Made by a program: the position numbers and the translations under genes. A stretch of DNA of 64,000 bases from Azoarcus sp. DD4 (GTDB lineage Bacteria > Pseudomonadota > Gammaproteobacteria > Burkholderiales > Rhodocyclaceae): NCBI RefSeq assembly GCF_006496635.1, contig NZ_CP022958.1, positions 4,526,001-4,590,000 of the forward strand, given 5' to 3'. Below, piece by piece: positions 8,469 to 17,353 of this stretch; positions within the stretch are counted from its first letter, which is position 1; the number at the start of each line of letters is the position of its first letter. The notes below the pieces were generated by a model. It saw nothing but the letters and a program-made list of their open reading frames with translations. It did no database searches and was not told the origin of the DNA.

Positions 8469-8497
8469 AAAAAAAGCCGGCCCGAAAACCGGGCCGG
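8469..8497 (-). terminator. Rho-independent terminator after the PaaK-like gene
   Basis: CCGGCCCG (8477-8484) and CGGGCCGG (8490-8497) form an 8-base perfect stem. On the minus strand it is followed by a run of seven T (complement of A at 8469-8475). It closes the long minus-strand liv operon 25 bases after the ligase stop. Confidence 0.85.
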
Positions 8498-8522
8498 TCA
8501 GCTGCCCACACACAAGCCGATG

Positions 8523-9755
8523 CTATTCGTAGGTACGCAGATCCTCGATGACCTTGCCGTCGTTGGCGAGCGTGCCCGGCGCGCAGAACACCACCTCGCC
8601 GCGCAGCTTGGTGAGTTCGCGGATGCTGGCGGCGAGTGCGCCAGCCAGCGTCTCGCTGCCCGCCGTGGTCTCGCAGTGCAGGGTCATGCGGTCGTTGAGT
8701 CCAGGATTCTCCACCACCAGCCGCGCGCGGCCAACCTGCGGGTGACGCCGCACCACGTCGGCCACCTGCCCCGGGTGAACAAACATACCCTTGATCTTGG
8801 TGGTCTGATCCGCACGTCCCATCCAGCCCTTTATCCGCAGGTTGCTGCGGCCGCAGGGCGACATGCCCGGCAGCAGCGCCGACAGATCGCCGGTGCCGAA
8901 GCGGATCAGCGGGTAATCGGGATTGAAGGTGGTGACCACCACTTCACCGACCTCGCCCGCTGCCACCGGATCGCCGGTGCCCGGACGGACGATCTCCAGG
9001 ATCACGTCCTCGTCCACGACCATGCCTTCACGCGCCGGCGTCTCGTAGGCGATGAGGCCGATGTCGGCGGTGGCGTAGGCCTGGCTGGCGGTGATGCCGC
9101 GCGCAGCAAAGGCCTCGCGCACGCTGGGCGGGAACGCCTCACCCGAGACGAAGGCCTTGGTGAAGCTCGGCCGCACCCCCAGTTCCTCCGCCTTGTCGAG
9201 CAGGATGCGCAGGAAGGACGGCGTGCCGACGTAGGCGTTGGGCTGGAGGTCGGCGATCGCGGCGACCTGCTGCTCGGTCTGGCCGGTGCCGGCCGGAAAC
9301 ACCGTGCAGCCTAGCGCGTGCGCGGCGGTCTCCATCATCGCGCCGGCCGGCGTGAAGTGGTAGGAGAAGGTGTTATGTACAAGGTCGCCGGCGCGAAAGC
9401 CGGCGGCGTGGAAAGCTCGCGCCAGGCGGTAGTAATCGGGCCGGGCGCTCTCCGGTTCGTACAGGGGACCCGGCGATGCGAACACCCGCAGACAGGTTCC
9501 GCCCCAGCCGACTGCGGCAAAGCCGCCGAAAGGGCGCGCAGCCTTCTGCATCTCGAGCAGTTCCGACTTTCGCGTCACCGGCAGGCGTGCCAGCGCCTCG
9601 CGACTGGTGACCGTGGCCGGATCGACGCCGGCCAGCAGCCGGGCGAAGGCCGGTGCGCGGGACTGCGCATGGGCGATCTGCGCCGGCAGGCGGGAGAACA
9701 GGTCCTGCTCGCGCGCCGCGGGATCGCGGGTTTCTCTGGCGTCGTAGTAAGTCAT
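8523..9755 (-). CDS. PaaK-like AMP-forming aryl-CoA ligase
   Basis: 410 residues, the usual length of the phenylacetate-CoA ligase family. Recognisable stretches are the opening region with ARLPVTRKSELLEMQ, a Gly-rich and Tyr-containing region (PDYYRLARAFHAAGFRAGD, NTFSYHFTPAG), IRFGTGDLS and the C-terminal RADQTTKIKGMFVHPGQV. The family activates aromatic acids to CoA thioesters through an acyl-adenylate in the cytoplasm. It is the last gene before the terminator and follows livF after an 87-base gap holding a small hairpin. Context suggests it activates a substrate imported by the liv transporter. The exact acid cannot be read from sequence. Confidence 0.82.
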   Translation of the reverse strand: MTYYDARETRDPAAREQDLFSRLPAQIAHAQSRAPAFARLLAGVDPATVTSREALARLPVTRKSELLEMQKAARPFGGFAAVGWGGTCLRVFASPGPLYEPESARPDYYRLARAFHAAGFRAGDLVHNTFSYHFTPAGAMMETAAHALGCTVFPAGTGQTEQQVAAIADLQPNAYVGTPSFLRILLDKAEELGVRPSFTKAFVSGEAFPPSVREAFAARGITASQAYATADIGLIAYETPAREGMVVDEDVILEIVRPGTGDPVAAGEVGEVVVTTFNPDYPLIRFGTGDLSALLPGMSPCGRSNLRIKGWMGRADQTTKIKGMFVHPGQVADVVRRHPQVGRARLVVENPGLNDRMTLHCETTAGSETLAGALAASIRELTKLRGEVVFCAPGTLANDGKVIEDLRTYE

Positions 9756-9810
9756 CGATGCATCCGTTGTGCCGGGTGACAGGCCGCGCCTGCCGAAGAC
9801 GGGGCCGCTT

Positions 9811-9827
9811 GCGACGGCTGCCGTCGC
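9811..9827. repeat. Hairpin between livF and the PaaK-like gene
   Basis: GCGACGG (9811-9817) and CCGTCGC (9821-9827) are perfect arms with a three-base loop. There is no T-run, so an mRNA processing or stability element is more likely than a terminator. Confidence 0.4.
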
Positions 9828-9842
9828 CCTGGTGTTGTCGGT

Positions 9843-10682
9843 TCAGCTCAGCCAGCGCTTGCGCCGGCGGTAGTGCTTGACCTCGCGGAAGCTCTTGCGG
9901 CCCTCGCCGGACAGGCCGAGGTAGAACTCCTTGACGTCCTCGTTATCGGCCAGCTCCCTGGCCGCCCCTTCCATGACGATGCGGCCGTTCTCCATGATGT
10001 AGCCGAAGTCGGCATAGCGCAGCGCCACCATCGTGTTCTGCTCGGCCAGCAGGAAGCTCACCCGTTCCTTGCTGTTGAGGTCCTTCACGATCTCGAAGAT
10101 TTCCTCGACGATCTGCGGCGCCAGGCCCATCGACGGCTCGTCGAGCAGGATCATCTCCGGCTTGGCCATCAGCGCGCGGCCGATCGCGCACATCTGCTGT
10201 TCGCCGCCCGAGGTGTAGCCCGCCTGCGAGGTGCGCCGCGTCTTCAGGCGCGGGAAGTAGTGATAGACCTTGTCGAGGTTGTCCTTGAGCTCCGCGCGCG
10301 AGATGCTGCGGGTATAGGCGCCGGTGAGCAGGTTCTCCTCGATGGTGAGGTGGCCGAAGCAGTGGCGCCCCTCCATCACCTGGATGACGCCGCGCCTCAC
10401 CAGTTCGTTGGGCGTCATCTGGTCGACCCGCGCGCCCTTGAATTCGATGCTGCCCTTGGTGACGTCGCCGCGCTCGGCGCGCAGCAGGTTGGAAATCGAC
10501 TTCAGCGTGGTCGACTTGCCGGCGCCGTTGGCGCCCAGCAGCGCGACGATGCTGCCCTGCGGCACTTCGAGCGACACGCCCTTGAGCACGAGAATGACGT
10601 GGTCGTAGATGACCTCGACGTTGTTGATGCTGAGATAGGGCGCCGCGCTGCTGGCGGCGCTTGCAGTGGCTGCGTGGGTCAT
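9843..10682 (-). CDS. livF: Branched-chain amino acid/aromatic-type ABC transporter ATPase LivF
   Basis: 279 residues from ATG 10682. Walker A is GANGAGKST, the Q-loop region includes RRGVIQVMEGRHCFGHLT, the signature is TSGGEQQM and Walker B is MILLDEPSMGLAP. The length is about 40 residues above typical LivF: there is an Ala/Ser-rich N-terminal extension and a basic tail ending RRRKRWLS. It energises uptake together with LivG. AAGGCGAG upstream of 10682 supports this start; the long upstream open frame runs through hairpins and is not coding. It is separated from livK by 167 bases containing three hairpins. Confidence 0.9.
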   Translation of the reverse strand: MTHAATASAASSAAPYLSINNVEVIYDHVILVLKGVSLEVPQGSIVALLGANGAGKSTTLKSISNLLRAERGDVTKGSIEFKGARVDQMTPNELVRRGVIQVMEGRHCFGHLTIEENLLTGAYTRSISRAELKDNLDKVYHYFPRLKTRRTSQAGYTSGGEQQMCAIGRALMAKPEMILLDEPSMGLAPQIVEEIFEIVKDLNSKERVSFLLAEQNTMVALRYADFGYIMENGRIVMEGAARELADNEDVKEFYLGLSGEGRKSFREVKHYRRRKRWLS

Positions 10683-10743
10683 GGTTCTCGCCTTGTTTCT
10701 CGGTCCCCGGAGTTTCCGTTCCTTCCCCGGCCTGGCCGGCAGA

Positions 10744-10837
10744 GGGTCTGCAGGGGGCTCGCGCGCACCGCGCAAACGCCCTGCAGACCCCCGCTCGCGC
10801 GGGGAGCCTGTCCCGCCGCCGGGGCGCAAACCCCGGC
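10744..10837. repeat. Cluster of three hairpins between livK and livF
   Basis: The largest has perfect 12-base arms, GGGTCTGCAGGG (10744-10755) and CCCTGCAGACCC (10779-10790). CCCCGC/GCGGGG (10789-10794 with 10799-10804) and GCCGGGG/CCCCGGC (10818-10824 with 10831-10837) follow. They begin 12 bases behind the livK stop on the transcribed strand. Such structures often protect a binding-protein mRNA and reduce read-through to the ATPase gene. Confidence 0.7.
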
Positions 10838-10849
10838 AGCGTCCGCGGC

Positions 10850-12172
10850 TTACAGTTCCTTGCTGCAGTCGCGCGGGGTGATGCCCTTTTCCTTGGCGTA
10901 GGCCATGGCCGATTCCTCGATCATGCCCCGCACCAGCGGACGGTCGCCTTCGATCCAGTCGGTCACGACCGTCCACTTGGCGCCGTCCCACTGCTGGAAC
11001 TTCAGCTTGCCGGCGCCTTCGTGGTCGGCGCAGCTGATGTTGAGGTCGGGCATGAAGCCGGCGGCGCCGAGTTCGGCCAGGCGCTTGTTGTCGATATGCA
11101 GGTTCTCGAAGCCCCAGCGCATCTGCTCGCCGGTCATCGACTTGCCCTTGCCGTACTTCTCCTGCGCCTTGCGGATGGCTTCGACGGTGATGATTCCGTG
11201 CACCACGCCGCGGTTGTAGAGCACGCTGCCGACGCGGGTTTTGTCTTCCATGTTGCCCTTGTTCTTGGCGTAGATGAGCTTCTGGATGTCCTGCACCACC
11301 GGGTAGTTGGCGCCCGCGACGTTGAAGCCTGCGGCGGTGTAGCCCTTGGCCGCGTCACCCGCAGGAATGGTGTCCTCCTCCGAGCCGGACCACCACACGC
11401 CGACGATCTTCTCGCGCGCATAGCCGGTCTTGGCGGCGGTGCGCAACGCGGTCGCGTTCATCACGCCCCAGCCCCACAGCACCACGTAGTCGGGCTTCAA
11501 CTGGCGGATCTGCAGCCACTGCGCCTGCTGCTCGTTACCCGGGTTGGCCACGGCGATCTTGCTCAGCTCGAAACCATGCTTTTCGGCGAGCTTGTCCATG
11601 ATCGCGTGCGACTCCTTGCCGTAGGCCGAGTCGTGGTAGAGCAGGCCGATCTTCTTGCCCTTGAGCTTGGCCATGCCGCCTTCCTTCTGGCCGATGTAAT
11701 TGACGATGGCGGAGGCCTGCGTCCAGTAGGTCGAGATCATCGGGAAGACCCACGGGAACACGCGACCATCGGCGGCGTCGGTGCGGCCGTAGCCGATGGT
11801 GACCATCGGGATCTTGTCCTGCGCGACCTTCTCCAGCACGGAATAGGTGATGCCGGTCGACAGCGGCTGGAAGGTGGTGTTGCCGGTCGGACCCTTGCCC
11901 TTCAGGCGCTCGTAGCACTCGACGCCGCGGGCGTTGTTGTATTCGGTCTCGCATTCTTCCCAGGTCAGCTTGACGCCATTCACGCCGCCATCGCGCTCGT
12001 TGACCATCGCCATGTAGTCGATCCAGCCGCCATAGAGCGATGCGCCGTTGGAGCCGAACGGGCCGACGCGGTAGCTCGGCAGACCGATGAACTGTTCCTG
12101 CGCGGCGGCATAGCCGGTGGCGAGCAGTCCGGCGATCGCTGCGCCGATGAGTGCGGTTTTCTTGAATGCCAT
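10850..12172 (-). CDS. livK: Periplasmic substrate-binding protein of the liv-type ABC transporter
   Basis: 440 residues with a clear signal peptide (MAFKKTALIGAAIAGLLATG, cleavage near YAAA|QEQ). The body is a type I periplasmic-binding fold of the Leu/Ile/Val family (PF13458), with GGWIDYMAMVNERDGGVNG near the N-terminus and GKKIGLLYHDSAYGKES at the second lobe. At 440 residues it is longer than amino acid-binding LivK (~370), as seen in binding proteins encoded beside aromatic-acid ligases. The ligand is inferred to be an aromatic or other carboxylic acid rather than leucine, from the flanking CoA ligases. A GGAGG-type site sits just upstream of ATG 12172. Confidence 0.85.
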   Translation of the reverse strand: MAFKKTALIGAAIAGLLATGYAAAQEQFIGLPSYRVGPFGSNGASLYGGWIDYMAMVNERDGGVNGVKLTWEECETEYNNARGVECYERLKGKGPTGNTTFQPLSTGITYSVLEKVAQDKIPMVTIGYGRTDAADGRVFPWVFPMISTYWTQASAIVNYIGQKEGGMAKLKGKKIGLLYHDSAYGKESHAIMDKLAEKHGFELSKIAVANPGNEQQAQWLQIRQLKPDYVVLWGWGVMNATALRTAAKTGYAREKIVGVWWSGSEEDTIPAGDAAKGYTAAGFNVAGANYPVVQDIQKLIYAKNKGNMEDKTRVGSVLYNRGVVHGIITVEAIRKAQEKYGKGKSMTGEQMRWGFENLHIDNKRLAELGAAGFMPDLNISCADHEGAGKLKFQQWDGAKWTVVTDWIEGDRPLVRGMIEESAMAYAKEKGITPRDCSKEL

Positions 12173-12223
12173 GTGTGGAGCCTCCTCTTTTGTGTGTGGT
12201 GCTGCGTGTTGCGCTTTGCCGGA

Positions 12224-12241
12224 CCGGCGTCGCGACGCCGG
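12224..12241. repeat. Perfect 18-base palindrome between livM and livK
   Basis: CCGGCGTCGCGACGCCGG is fully self-complementary and lies in the 91-base gap between the livM stop and livK start. It is one of several strong dyads in gaps of this operon. Confidence 0.6.
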
Positions 12242-12263
12242 CCCCGGGTCCTGCTGTCTGCGG

Positions 12264-13331
12264 TCAGTGCGGGAAGGGCCACAGCCGCAGCTTTTCCTTG
12301 CCGAGCTGCCACAGGCGCGCCAGGCCGTGCGGTTCGACGATCAGGAAGAAGATGATCAGGCCGCCGAAGATGATGAGCTCCAGGTTGGAGCCTAGCCCGG
12401 CCGGCATCGAACCGCCGAAGGCCGAGTGCATCACGACGTTGAGGAAGATCGGCAGCAGCACGATGAAGGCCGCCCCGAGGAAGGAGCCCATGATGGAGCC
12501 GACCCCGCCGATGATGATCATGAACAGGATCTTGAAAGACAGATCCAGGCTGAAACCCTCGGGCTCGACCGTTCCGAGGTAGGTGTAAGCGTAGAGCGCA
12601 CCGGCCACACCGCAATAGAAGGACGACACGGCGAAGGCGGTGAGCTTGGCGTGCATCGGCCGGATGCCGATGACCTCGGCTGCCACGTCCATGTCGCGCA
12701 CCGCCATCCAGCTGCGGCCGGTGGTGCTGCGCACCAGGTTCTTCGCCAGCAGCGCCAGCACCGCGACGATGGCGAGTGTCAGCAGGTACTTGCTTACCGG
12801 GGTATCGAAGGCGTAGCCGAGGATCTCGACCCGCTGCGCGGTGATCACGCCGGAGGACGCGTTGTTCGAGAACCACGGAAACTTCACCAGCGCCCAGACG
12901 ATGAAGAACTGCGCCGCCAGTGTCGCCACCGCCAGGTAGAAACCCTTGATACGCAGCGACGGCAGACCGAAGGCCACCCCCACCGCAGCGGCGCACAGGC
13001 CGCCCAGCACGACGCCGACGATGAAGGGCATGCCGTCGATGCGCAGCATGAAGTTGTAGGCACCGAAGGCCCCGACCGCCATGAAGGCCGCCGAGCCGAG
13101 CGAAAGCTGGCCGGCGTAGCCGGTGAGGATGTTGAGCCCGATCGCGGCCAGCGAGAAGATCAGCACCGGGATCAGGATGGCCTGCAGCCAGTACTGGTCG
13201 GCAATCATCGGCACGACCAGGAAGAAGAAGGCGAGGATGGCGGCGAACCCCATCCGGTCCTGGCGGATCGGGAAGATCTGCTGGTCTTCCTGGTAACTGG
13301 CCTTGAACTGGCCGGCTTCACGGTAAAGCAT
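12264..13331 (-). CDS. livM: Liv-type ABC transporter permease LivM
   Basis: 355 residues from ATG 13331. A short cytoplasmic N-terminus is followed by eight or more hydrophobic segments. The family signature near the middle is GYAGQLSLGSAAFMAVGAFG, and the cytoplasmic coupling region is RSTTGRSWMAVRDMDVAAEV, followed by IGIRPMHAKLTAF. It forms the transmembrane channel with LivH. The open frame continues upstream through the 208-base hairpin-rich gap, but that part has no family resemblance. The C-terminus ends KEKLRLWPFPH. Confidence 0.9.
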   Translation of the reverse strand: MLYREAGQFKASYQEDQQIFPIRQDRMGFAAILAFFFLVVPMIADQYWLQAILIPVLIFSLAAIGLNILTGYAGQLSLGSAAFMAVGAFGAYNFMLRIDGMPFIVGVVLGGLCAAAVGVAFGLPSLRIKGFYLAVATLAAQFFIVWALVKFPWFSNNASSGVITAQRVEILGYAFDTPVSKYLLTLAIVAVLALLAKNLVRSTTGRSWMAVRDMDVAAEVIGIRPMHAKLTAFAVSSFYCGVAGALYAYTYLGTVEPEGFSLDLSFKILFMIIIGGVGSIMGSFLGAAFIVLLPIFLNVVMHSAFGGSMPAGLGSNLELIIFGGLIIFFLIVEPHGLARLWQLGKEKLRLWPFPH

Positions 13332-13388
13332 GCGTTGTCTCCAATCTGTTGTCCTGCATCGGGGCCGTCCCTGGCGTGGAGGCCGAAC

Positions 13389-13537
13389 CTCGCCCGCCGC
13401 CGGGCCGCCCCAAGGCGGGCGAGAGGGGCCGGCTTTGCACAGCCGGCCCGTTCCGCGGGCGCGAAGCAGTGCTTCACGAATTCCCCGCTCCACCCCCCTC
13501 GGGGGGCAGCGCCGGGGCGTCAGCCCCAAGCGTGGGG
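13389..13537. repeat. Hairpin-rich intergenic element between livH and livM
   Basis: Five dyads occur in about 150 bases: CTCGCCCGCC/GGCGGGCGAG (13389-13398, 13414-13423), GGGCCGGCT/AGCCGGCCC (13426-13434, 13441-13449), GAAGCA/TGCTTC (13463-13468, 13470-13475), CCCCCC/GGGGGG (13493-13498, 13501-13506) and GCCCC/GGGGGC ending near 13539. The arrangement resembles the element behind livK and may be a dispersed repeat. Confidence 0.6.
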
Positions 13538-13539
13538 GC

Positions 13540-14466
13540 TCACACCCGATCGATATGCTTCTCGCCGAACAGGCCTTCCGGACGCACCAGCAGGAAGCCG
13601 AGCGCCAGCACGTAGGGGAACCAGCCTTCGATGCCGCCGCCCACCATCGGGCCGACGTAGACTTCGGCCAGCTTCTCGGAAGCACCGATGATCAGCCCTC
13701 CGACGATGGCGCCCGGCACCGAGGTGAAACCGCCGAGGATGAGCACCGGCAATGCCTTCAGCGCAGTGAAGGTGAGCGCGAACTGCACCCCGCTGCGTGC
13801 CCCCCAGATCAGGCCCGCGACCAGGGCCACAAAGCCCGCCACCGCCCACACGATCGCCCAGATGTGCTGCAACGGGATGCCGATCGACAGCGCCGCCTGG
13901 TGGTCGTCCGCCACCGCGCGCAACGCCCGGCCGACCTTGGTGTACTGGAAGAACAGCGCGAGCGAGGCGACCAGGGCGCCGGCCAGCGTCGCGGCGAAGA
14001 CGTCGAACTTGGAGACGATGATGTCGGCGCTGTCCATCACCCATTCGATCGGCTCGTCGGCGATCCCCAGATCCAGCCCATGCACGTTGGCGCCCCAGAT
14101 CGCCTGGGCAATGCCCTCGACCAGGAAGGTGAGGCCGATGGTGGCCATGAACAGCGTGATATGCGGCTGGTTCACCAGCGGCCGCAGCACCACCTTCTCG
14201 GTGAGGATACCGAGCACCACCATGGACGCCAGCGCCAGCACGAAGGCCAGCCAGAACACAGTGCGCCCGCCCGCCTCGAGGCCGGTCCAGCCCGGCAGCA
14301 CCTGCTGGAAGCCGACGAAGGTCAGCGCGGCGAAGAACACCATTGCGCCCTGGGCAAAGTTGAACACGCCCGAGGCCTTGTAGATCAGCACGAAACCCAG
14401 CGCGACCAGGGCGTAGAGCACCCCGGACAGCAGTCCGCCGATCAGCACTTCGAAAAAGAAACTCAT
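13540..14466 (-). CDS. livH: Liv-type ABC transporter permease LivH
   Basis: 308 residues, typical for LivH. The N-terminus has the family signature GGLLSGVLYALVALGFVLIY, with KASGVFNFAQGAMVFFAA next. The coupling-helix region is FFQYTKVGRALRAVADDHQAA at about residues 188-208. Several hydrophobic segments cover the rest. It pairs with LivM in the inner membrane. It starts 35 bases downstream of the livG stop on the minus strand, so the two are probably cotranscribed. Confidence 0.92.
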   Translation of the reverse strand: MSFFFEVLIGGLLSGVLYALVALGFVLIYKASGVFNFAQGAMVFFAALTFVGFQQVLPGWTGLEAGGRTVFWLAFVLALASMVVLGILTEKVVLRPLVNQPHITLFMATIGLTFLVEGIAQAIWGANVHGLDLGIADEPIEWVMDSADIIVSKFDVFAATLAGALVASLALFFQYTKVGRALRAVADDHQAALSIGIPLQHIWAIVWAVAGFVALVAGLIWGARSGVQFALTFTALKALPVLILGGFTSVPGAIVGGLIIGASEKLAEVYVGPMVGGGIEGWFPYVLALGFLLVRPEGLFGEKHIDRV

Positions 14467-14500
14467 CCCTGTCTCCTCATCCTTCTTCCGGCTCCGGCAC

Positions 14501-15325
14501 TCAGTGCGAGGTGCCGAGGTAAGCCGCGATCACGTCCGGGTTGTTCTTCACTTCGTCGGGCGGACCGTCGCCGATCTTCTTGCCGTAATCGAGCACCACC
14601 ACGCGGTCGGAAATATCCATGACCACCCCCATGTCGTGCTCGATCAGCACGATGGTGGTGCCGAACTGGTCGTTCACATCCAGGATGAAGCGGCACATGT
14701 CCTGCTTTTCCTCGACGTTCATGCCCGCCATCGGCTCGTCGAGGAGCAGCAGGCTGGGCTCGGCGGCGAGCGCACGGCCCAGTTCGACTCGCTTCTGCAG
14801 GCCGTAGGGCAGACGGCCGACCGGCGTCTTGCGGATGCTCTGGATCTCCAGGAAGTCGATCACCTCCTCGACCTTCCTGCGCTGCTCGATCTCTTCCTTG
14901 CGCGCACGGCCCCAGTACAGTGCATGCTCGAACAGGTTGCAGCGCATCTTGAGGTTGCGCCCCGTCATGATGTTGTCGAGCACGCTCATGCCCTTGAACA
15001 GGGCGATGTTCTGGAAGGTGCGAGCGATGCCCTGCTTGGCCGCCATGTGCGGCTCCATCTTCTGGCGCTGCTCGCCGCGGAACATGATCTTTCCTTCCTG
15101 CGGGTGGTAGACGCCGTTCATCACGTTGAGCATCGAACTCTTGCCGGCCCCGTTGGGGCCGATGATCGAGCGGATCTCATGCTCGCGGACGTCGAAGCTG
15201 ATGTTGGTCAGCGCCTTCACCCCGCCGAAGGACAGCGAGATCCCCTGCAGATCGAGGATCACCTCGCCGGTGCGGCGGCCGCCGTCTTGCGCGGCGACCT
15301 GCTGCGGCATGTCGTTCATCATCAT
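14501..15325 (-). CDS. livG: Liv-type ABC transporter ATPase LivG
   Basis: 274 residues. Walker A is GPNGAGKSS, the signature region is LPYGLQKRVELGRAL and Walker B is LLLLDEPMAGMN; the LivG-typical SFGGVKALTNISF opens the domain. The signature is the divergent YGLQKR form usual in this family, in place of a strict LSGGQ. Three consecutive ATG codons begin the frame, and the true start could be any of them. The gene lies 39 bases after the acyl-CoA synthetase gene in the same operon. Confidence 0.92.
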   Translation of the reverse strand: MMMNDMPQQVAAQDGGRRTGEVILDLQGISLSFGGVKALTNISFDVREHEIRSIIGPNGAGKSSMLNVMNGVYHPQEGKIMFRGEQRQKMEPHMAAKQGIARTFQNIALFKGMSVLDNIMTGRNLKMRCNLFEHALYWGRARKEEIEQRRKVEEVIDFLEIQSIRKTPVGRLPYGLQKRVELGRALAAEPSLLLLDEPMAGMNVEEKQDMCRFILDVNDQFGTTIVLIEHDMGVVMDISDRVVVLDYGKKIGDGPPDEVKNNPDVIAAYLGTSH

Positions 15326-15364
15326 TTGTCTCCTCCTCAGCGCTGCGTGGGCTCGAGAGGCCCC

Positions 15365-17353
15365 TCATGCAGCCCTTTTCGCAGCCTGCGCCGAGAAGGT
15401 CTTGGCCTCCTCGATGCGCAGGTCGGCAGCCACCTTGCCGCTGCGGCCGTCCTCGTACTTCACCTGGGTCTCGATGTACTGGCTCTTCTTGCCGGCGTAG
15501 AGCCCCTCGACCAGCGCCGCGTACTTCTCGGCGACGAAGTTGCGGCGGACCTTGCGGGTGCGGGTGAGCTCGCCGTCGTCGGCGTCGAGTTCCTTGTGCA
15601 GCACCAGGAAGCGCTTGATCTGCGAGCCGCCCATCTTGGGGTCGGCAGCCAGGTCGGCGTTGACCTGTTCGACACATTCACGGATCAGCGCATACACCGC
15701 GTCCTGACCGGCGAGGTCGGTGTAGCCGGAATAGGCCAGGCCGCGGCGCTCCGCCCAGTTGCCGACAGCTTCGAGGTCGATGTTGACGAAGGCGGTGACG
15801 TAGTCGCGGCCGTTGCCGAAGGTCACCGCCTCCTTGATGTGCTGGAAGAACTTGAGCTTGTTCTCGATGTAGTTGGGCGCGAACATCGAACCGTCGTTGA
15901 GCTTGCCGACGTCCTTGGCGCGGTCGATGATCTTGAGGTGGCCATCCTCGTCGAAGAAGCCGGCGTCGCCGGTCATGAAGTAGCCGTCGGCGTTGATCGA
16001 CTCGGCGGTAGCGTCCGGACGCTTGTAGTAGGCCTTCAGCAGCATCGGCCCCTTGACCAGGATCTCGCCGTTGTCGGCGAGCTTGACCTCGACGAAGGGC
16101 GCCGGACGGCCGACCGAGTCGAACTTGATCTGGCCGTCGGGCTGCAGGCAGACGTAGGCGCAGGTTTCGGTCTGGCCGTAGAACTGCTTCAGGTTCACCC
16201 CGATGGAGCGGTAGAAGCGGAACAGGTCCGGCCCGATCGCGGCGCCGGCGGTGTAGGCGACGCGAATGCGGCTCATGCCGAGCACGTTCTTCAGCGGCCC
16301 ATACACCAGCAGATTGCCCAGCCAGTACTGCAGGCGGTCGCCGGCCGATACTGGCCTGCCGTCGAGGATGTCGGCGCCGCAGCGGCGGGCGACATCGAGG
16401 AAGTGGTGGAACAGCTTGCGCTTGATCGCGCCGGCGTCCTCCATGCGGATCATCACCTGGGTCAGCAGATTCTCGAACACCCGCGGCGGCGCGAAGTAGT
16501 AGGTGGGGCCGATCTCGCGCAGGTCGGTCATCACCGTCTCGCCCGATTCCGGGCAGTTGATGGTGAAGCCGGCCACCATGGCCTGGGCGAAGGAGAACAG
16601 GTGGTCGCCCACCCAGGCCATCGGCAGGTAGGACAGGATGTCCTCCTGGTCGGTCAGGCCGTCGACCTGCATCGCCCCCCGTGCGGCGGAGATGAAGGCG
16701 CGGTGGGTCTGACACACGCCCTTGGGCTTGCCGGTGGTGCCCGAGGTGTAGAGCATCACCGAGATGTCGTCGGGCGCGCCCTTGGCGATCTCGCCGTCGA
16801 GGAAGTCGCTCTGGTTGCGGTCGTGGATGCGGCCCATCTCCTGCAACTCGTCCAGGCCCATCAGCAAGGTCTGGGTGTAGTGGCGCAGGCCGCGGGGATC
16901 GTCGTAGATCACGTGCTCGAGAAAGGGCACCTCGGGCTGGATCTCGAGCATCTTGTCGACCTGCTCCTGATCCTCCACCACCGCGAAGCGGATCTCGGCG
17001 TCCTGCAGCACATAGGCCATTTCCTGCGCCACCGCATCCTGGTAGAGCATCACCGGAATGCCGCCCAGGCACTGGCAGGCGGCCACCGACCAGTACAGCC
17101 GCGGCCGGTTGTCGCCGATGATGGCCAGCCGGTCGCCGCGCTTGAAGCCGAGTTCGGCGAGGCCGCAGGCGATCGCCCGCACGTTCTGCGCCACTTCCGC
17201 CCAACTGTAGGTCTGCCAGATACCGTATTCCTTCTCGCGCATCGCCGGCCGCTGCGGCCGCACACGAGCGTGATGCATCAGCAGGCGGGGGAAGGTGTCG
17301 CACGAGGGATCGAGTGCGGCATCGAGCGCCGCTTGCCCGTGAGTTTCGGACAT
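15365..17353 (-). CDS. AMP-forming long-chain/aryl acyl-CoA synthetase
   Basis: 662 residues, the length of large FadD-like synthetases. The phosphate-binding motif is MLYTSGTTGKPKGVCQTHRA, the adenine-binding motif is FYGQTETCAY, and YFMTGDAGFFDEDGHLKIID precedes the hinge RAKDVGKLNDG. A catalytic Lys candidate lies in LTRTRKVRRN. It forms acyl-CoA from a free acid, ATP and CoA. As the first gene of the liv operon it probably activates the imported acid, or a related one, alongside the PaaK-like enzyme at the other end. The divergent 327-base gap upstream should hold the operon promoter. Confidence 0.88.
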   Translation of the reverse strand: MSETHGQAALDAALDPSCDTFPRLLMHHARVRPQRPAMREKEYGIWQTYSWAEVAQNVRAIACGLAELGFKRGDRLAIIGDNRPRLYWSVAACQCLGGIPVMLYQDAVAQEMAYVLQDAEIRFAVVEDQEQVDKMLEIQPEVPFLEHVIYDDPRGLRHYTQTLLMGLDELQEMGRIHDRNQSDFLDGEIAKGAPDDISVMLYTSGTTGKPKGVCQTHRAFISAARGAMQVDGLTDQEDILSYLPMAWVGDHLFSFAQAMVAGFTINCPESGETVMTDLREIGPTYYFAPPRVFENLLTQVMIRMEDAGAIKRKLFHHFLDVARRCGADILDGRPVSAGDRLQYWLGNLLVYGPLKNVLGMSRIRVAYTAGAAIGPDLFRFYRSIGVNLKQFYGQTETCAYVCLQPDGQIKFDSVGRPAPFVEVKLADNGEILVKGPMLLKAYYKRPDATAESINADGYFMTGDAGFFDEDGHLKIIDRAKDVGKLNDGSMFAPNYIENKLKFFQHIKEAVTFGNGRDYVTAFVNIDLEAVGNWAERRGLAYSGYTDLAGQDAVYALIRECVEQVNADLAADPKMGGSQIKRFLVLHKELDADDGELTRTRKVRRNFVAEKYAALVEGLYAGKKSQYIETQVKYEDGRSGKVAADLRIEEAKTFSAQAAKRAA

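Noticed and set aside
13389..13537. CRISPR-like repeat array between livH and livM
   Set aside because: The dyads differ in sequence and are not regularly spaced direct repeats.
13332..13685. Upstream extension of livM in the open frame
   Set aside because: It runs through the hairpin-rich gap and the livH 3' end; family members begin near ATG 13331.
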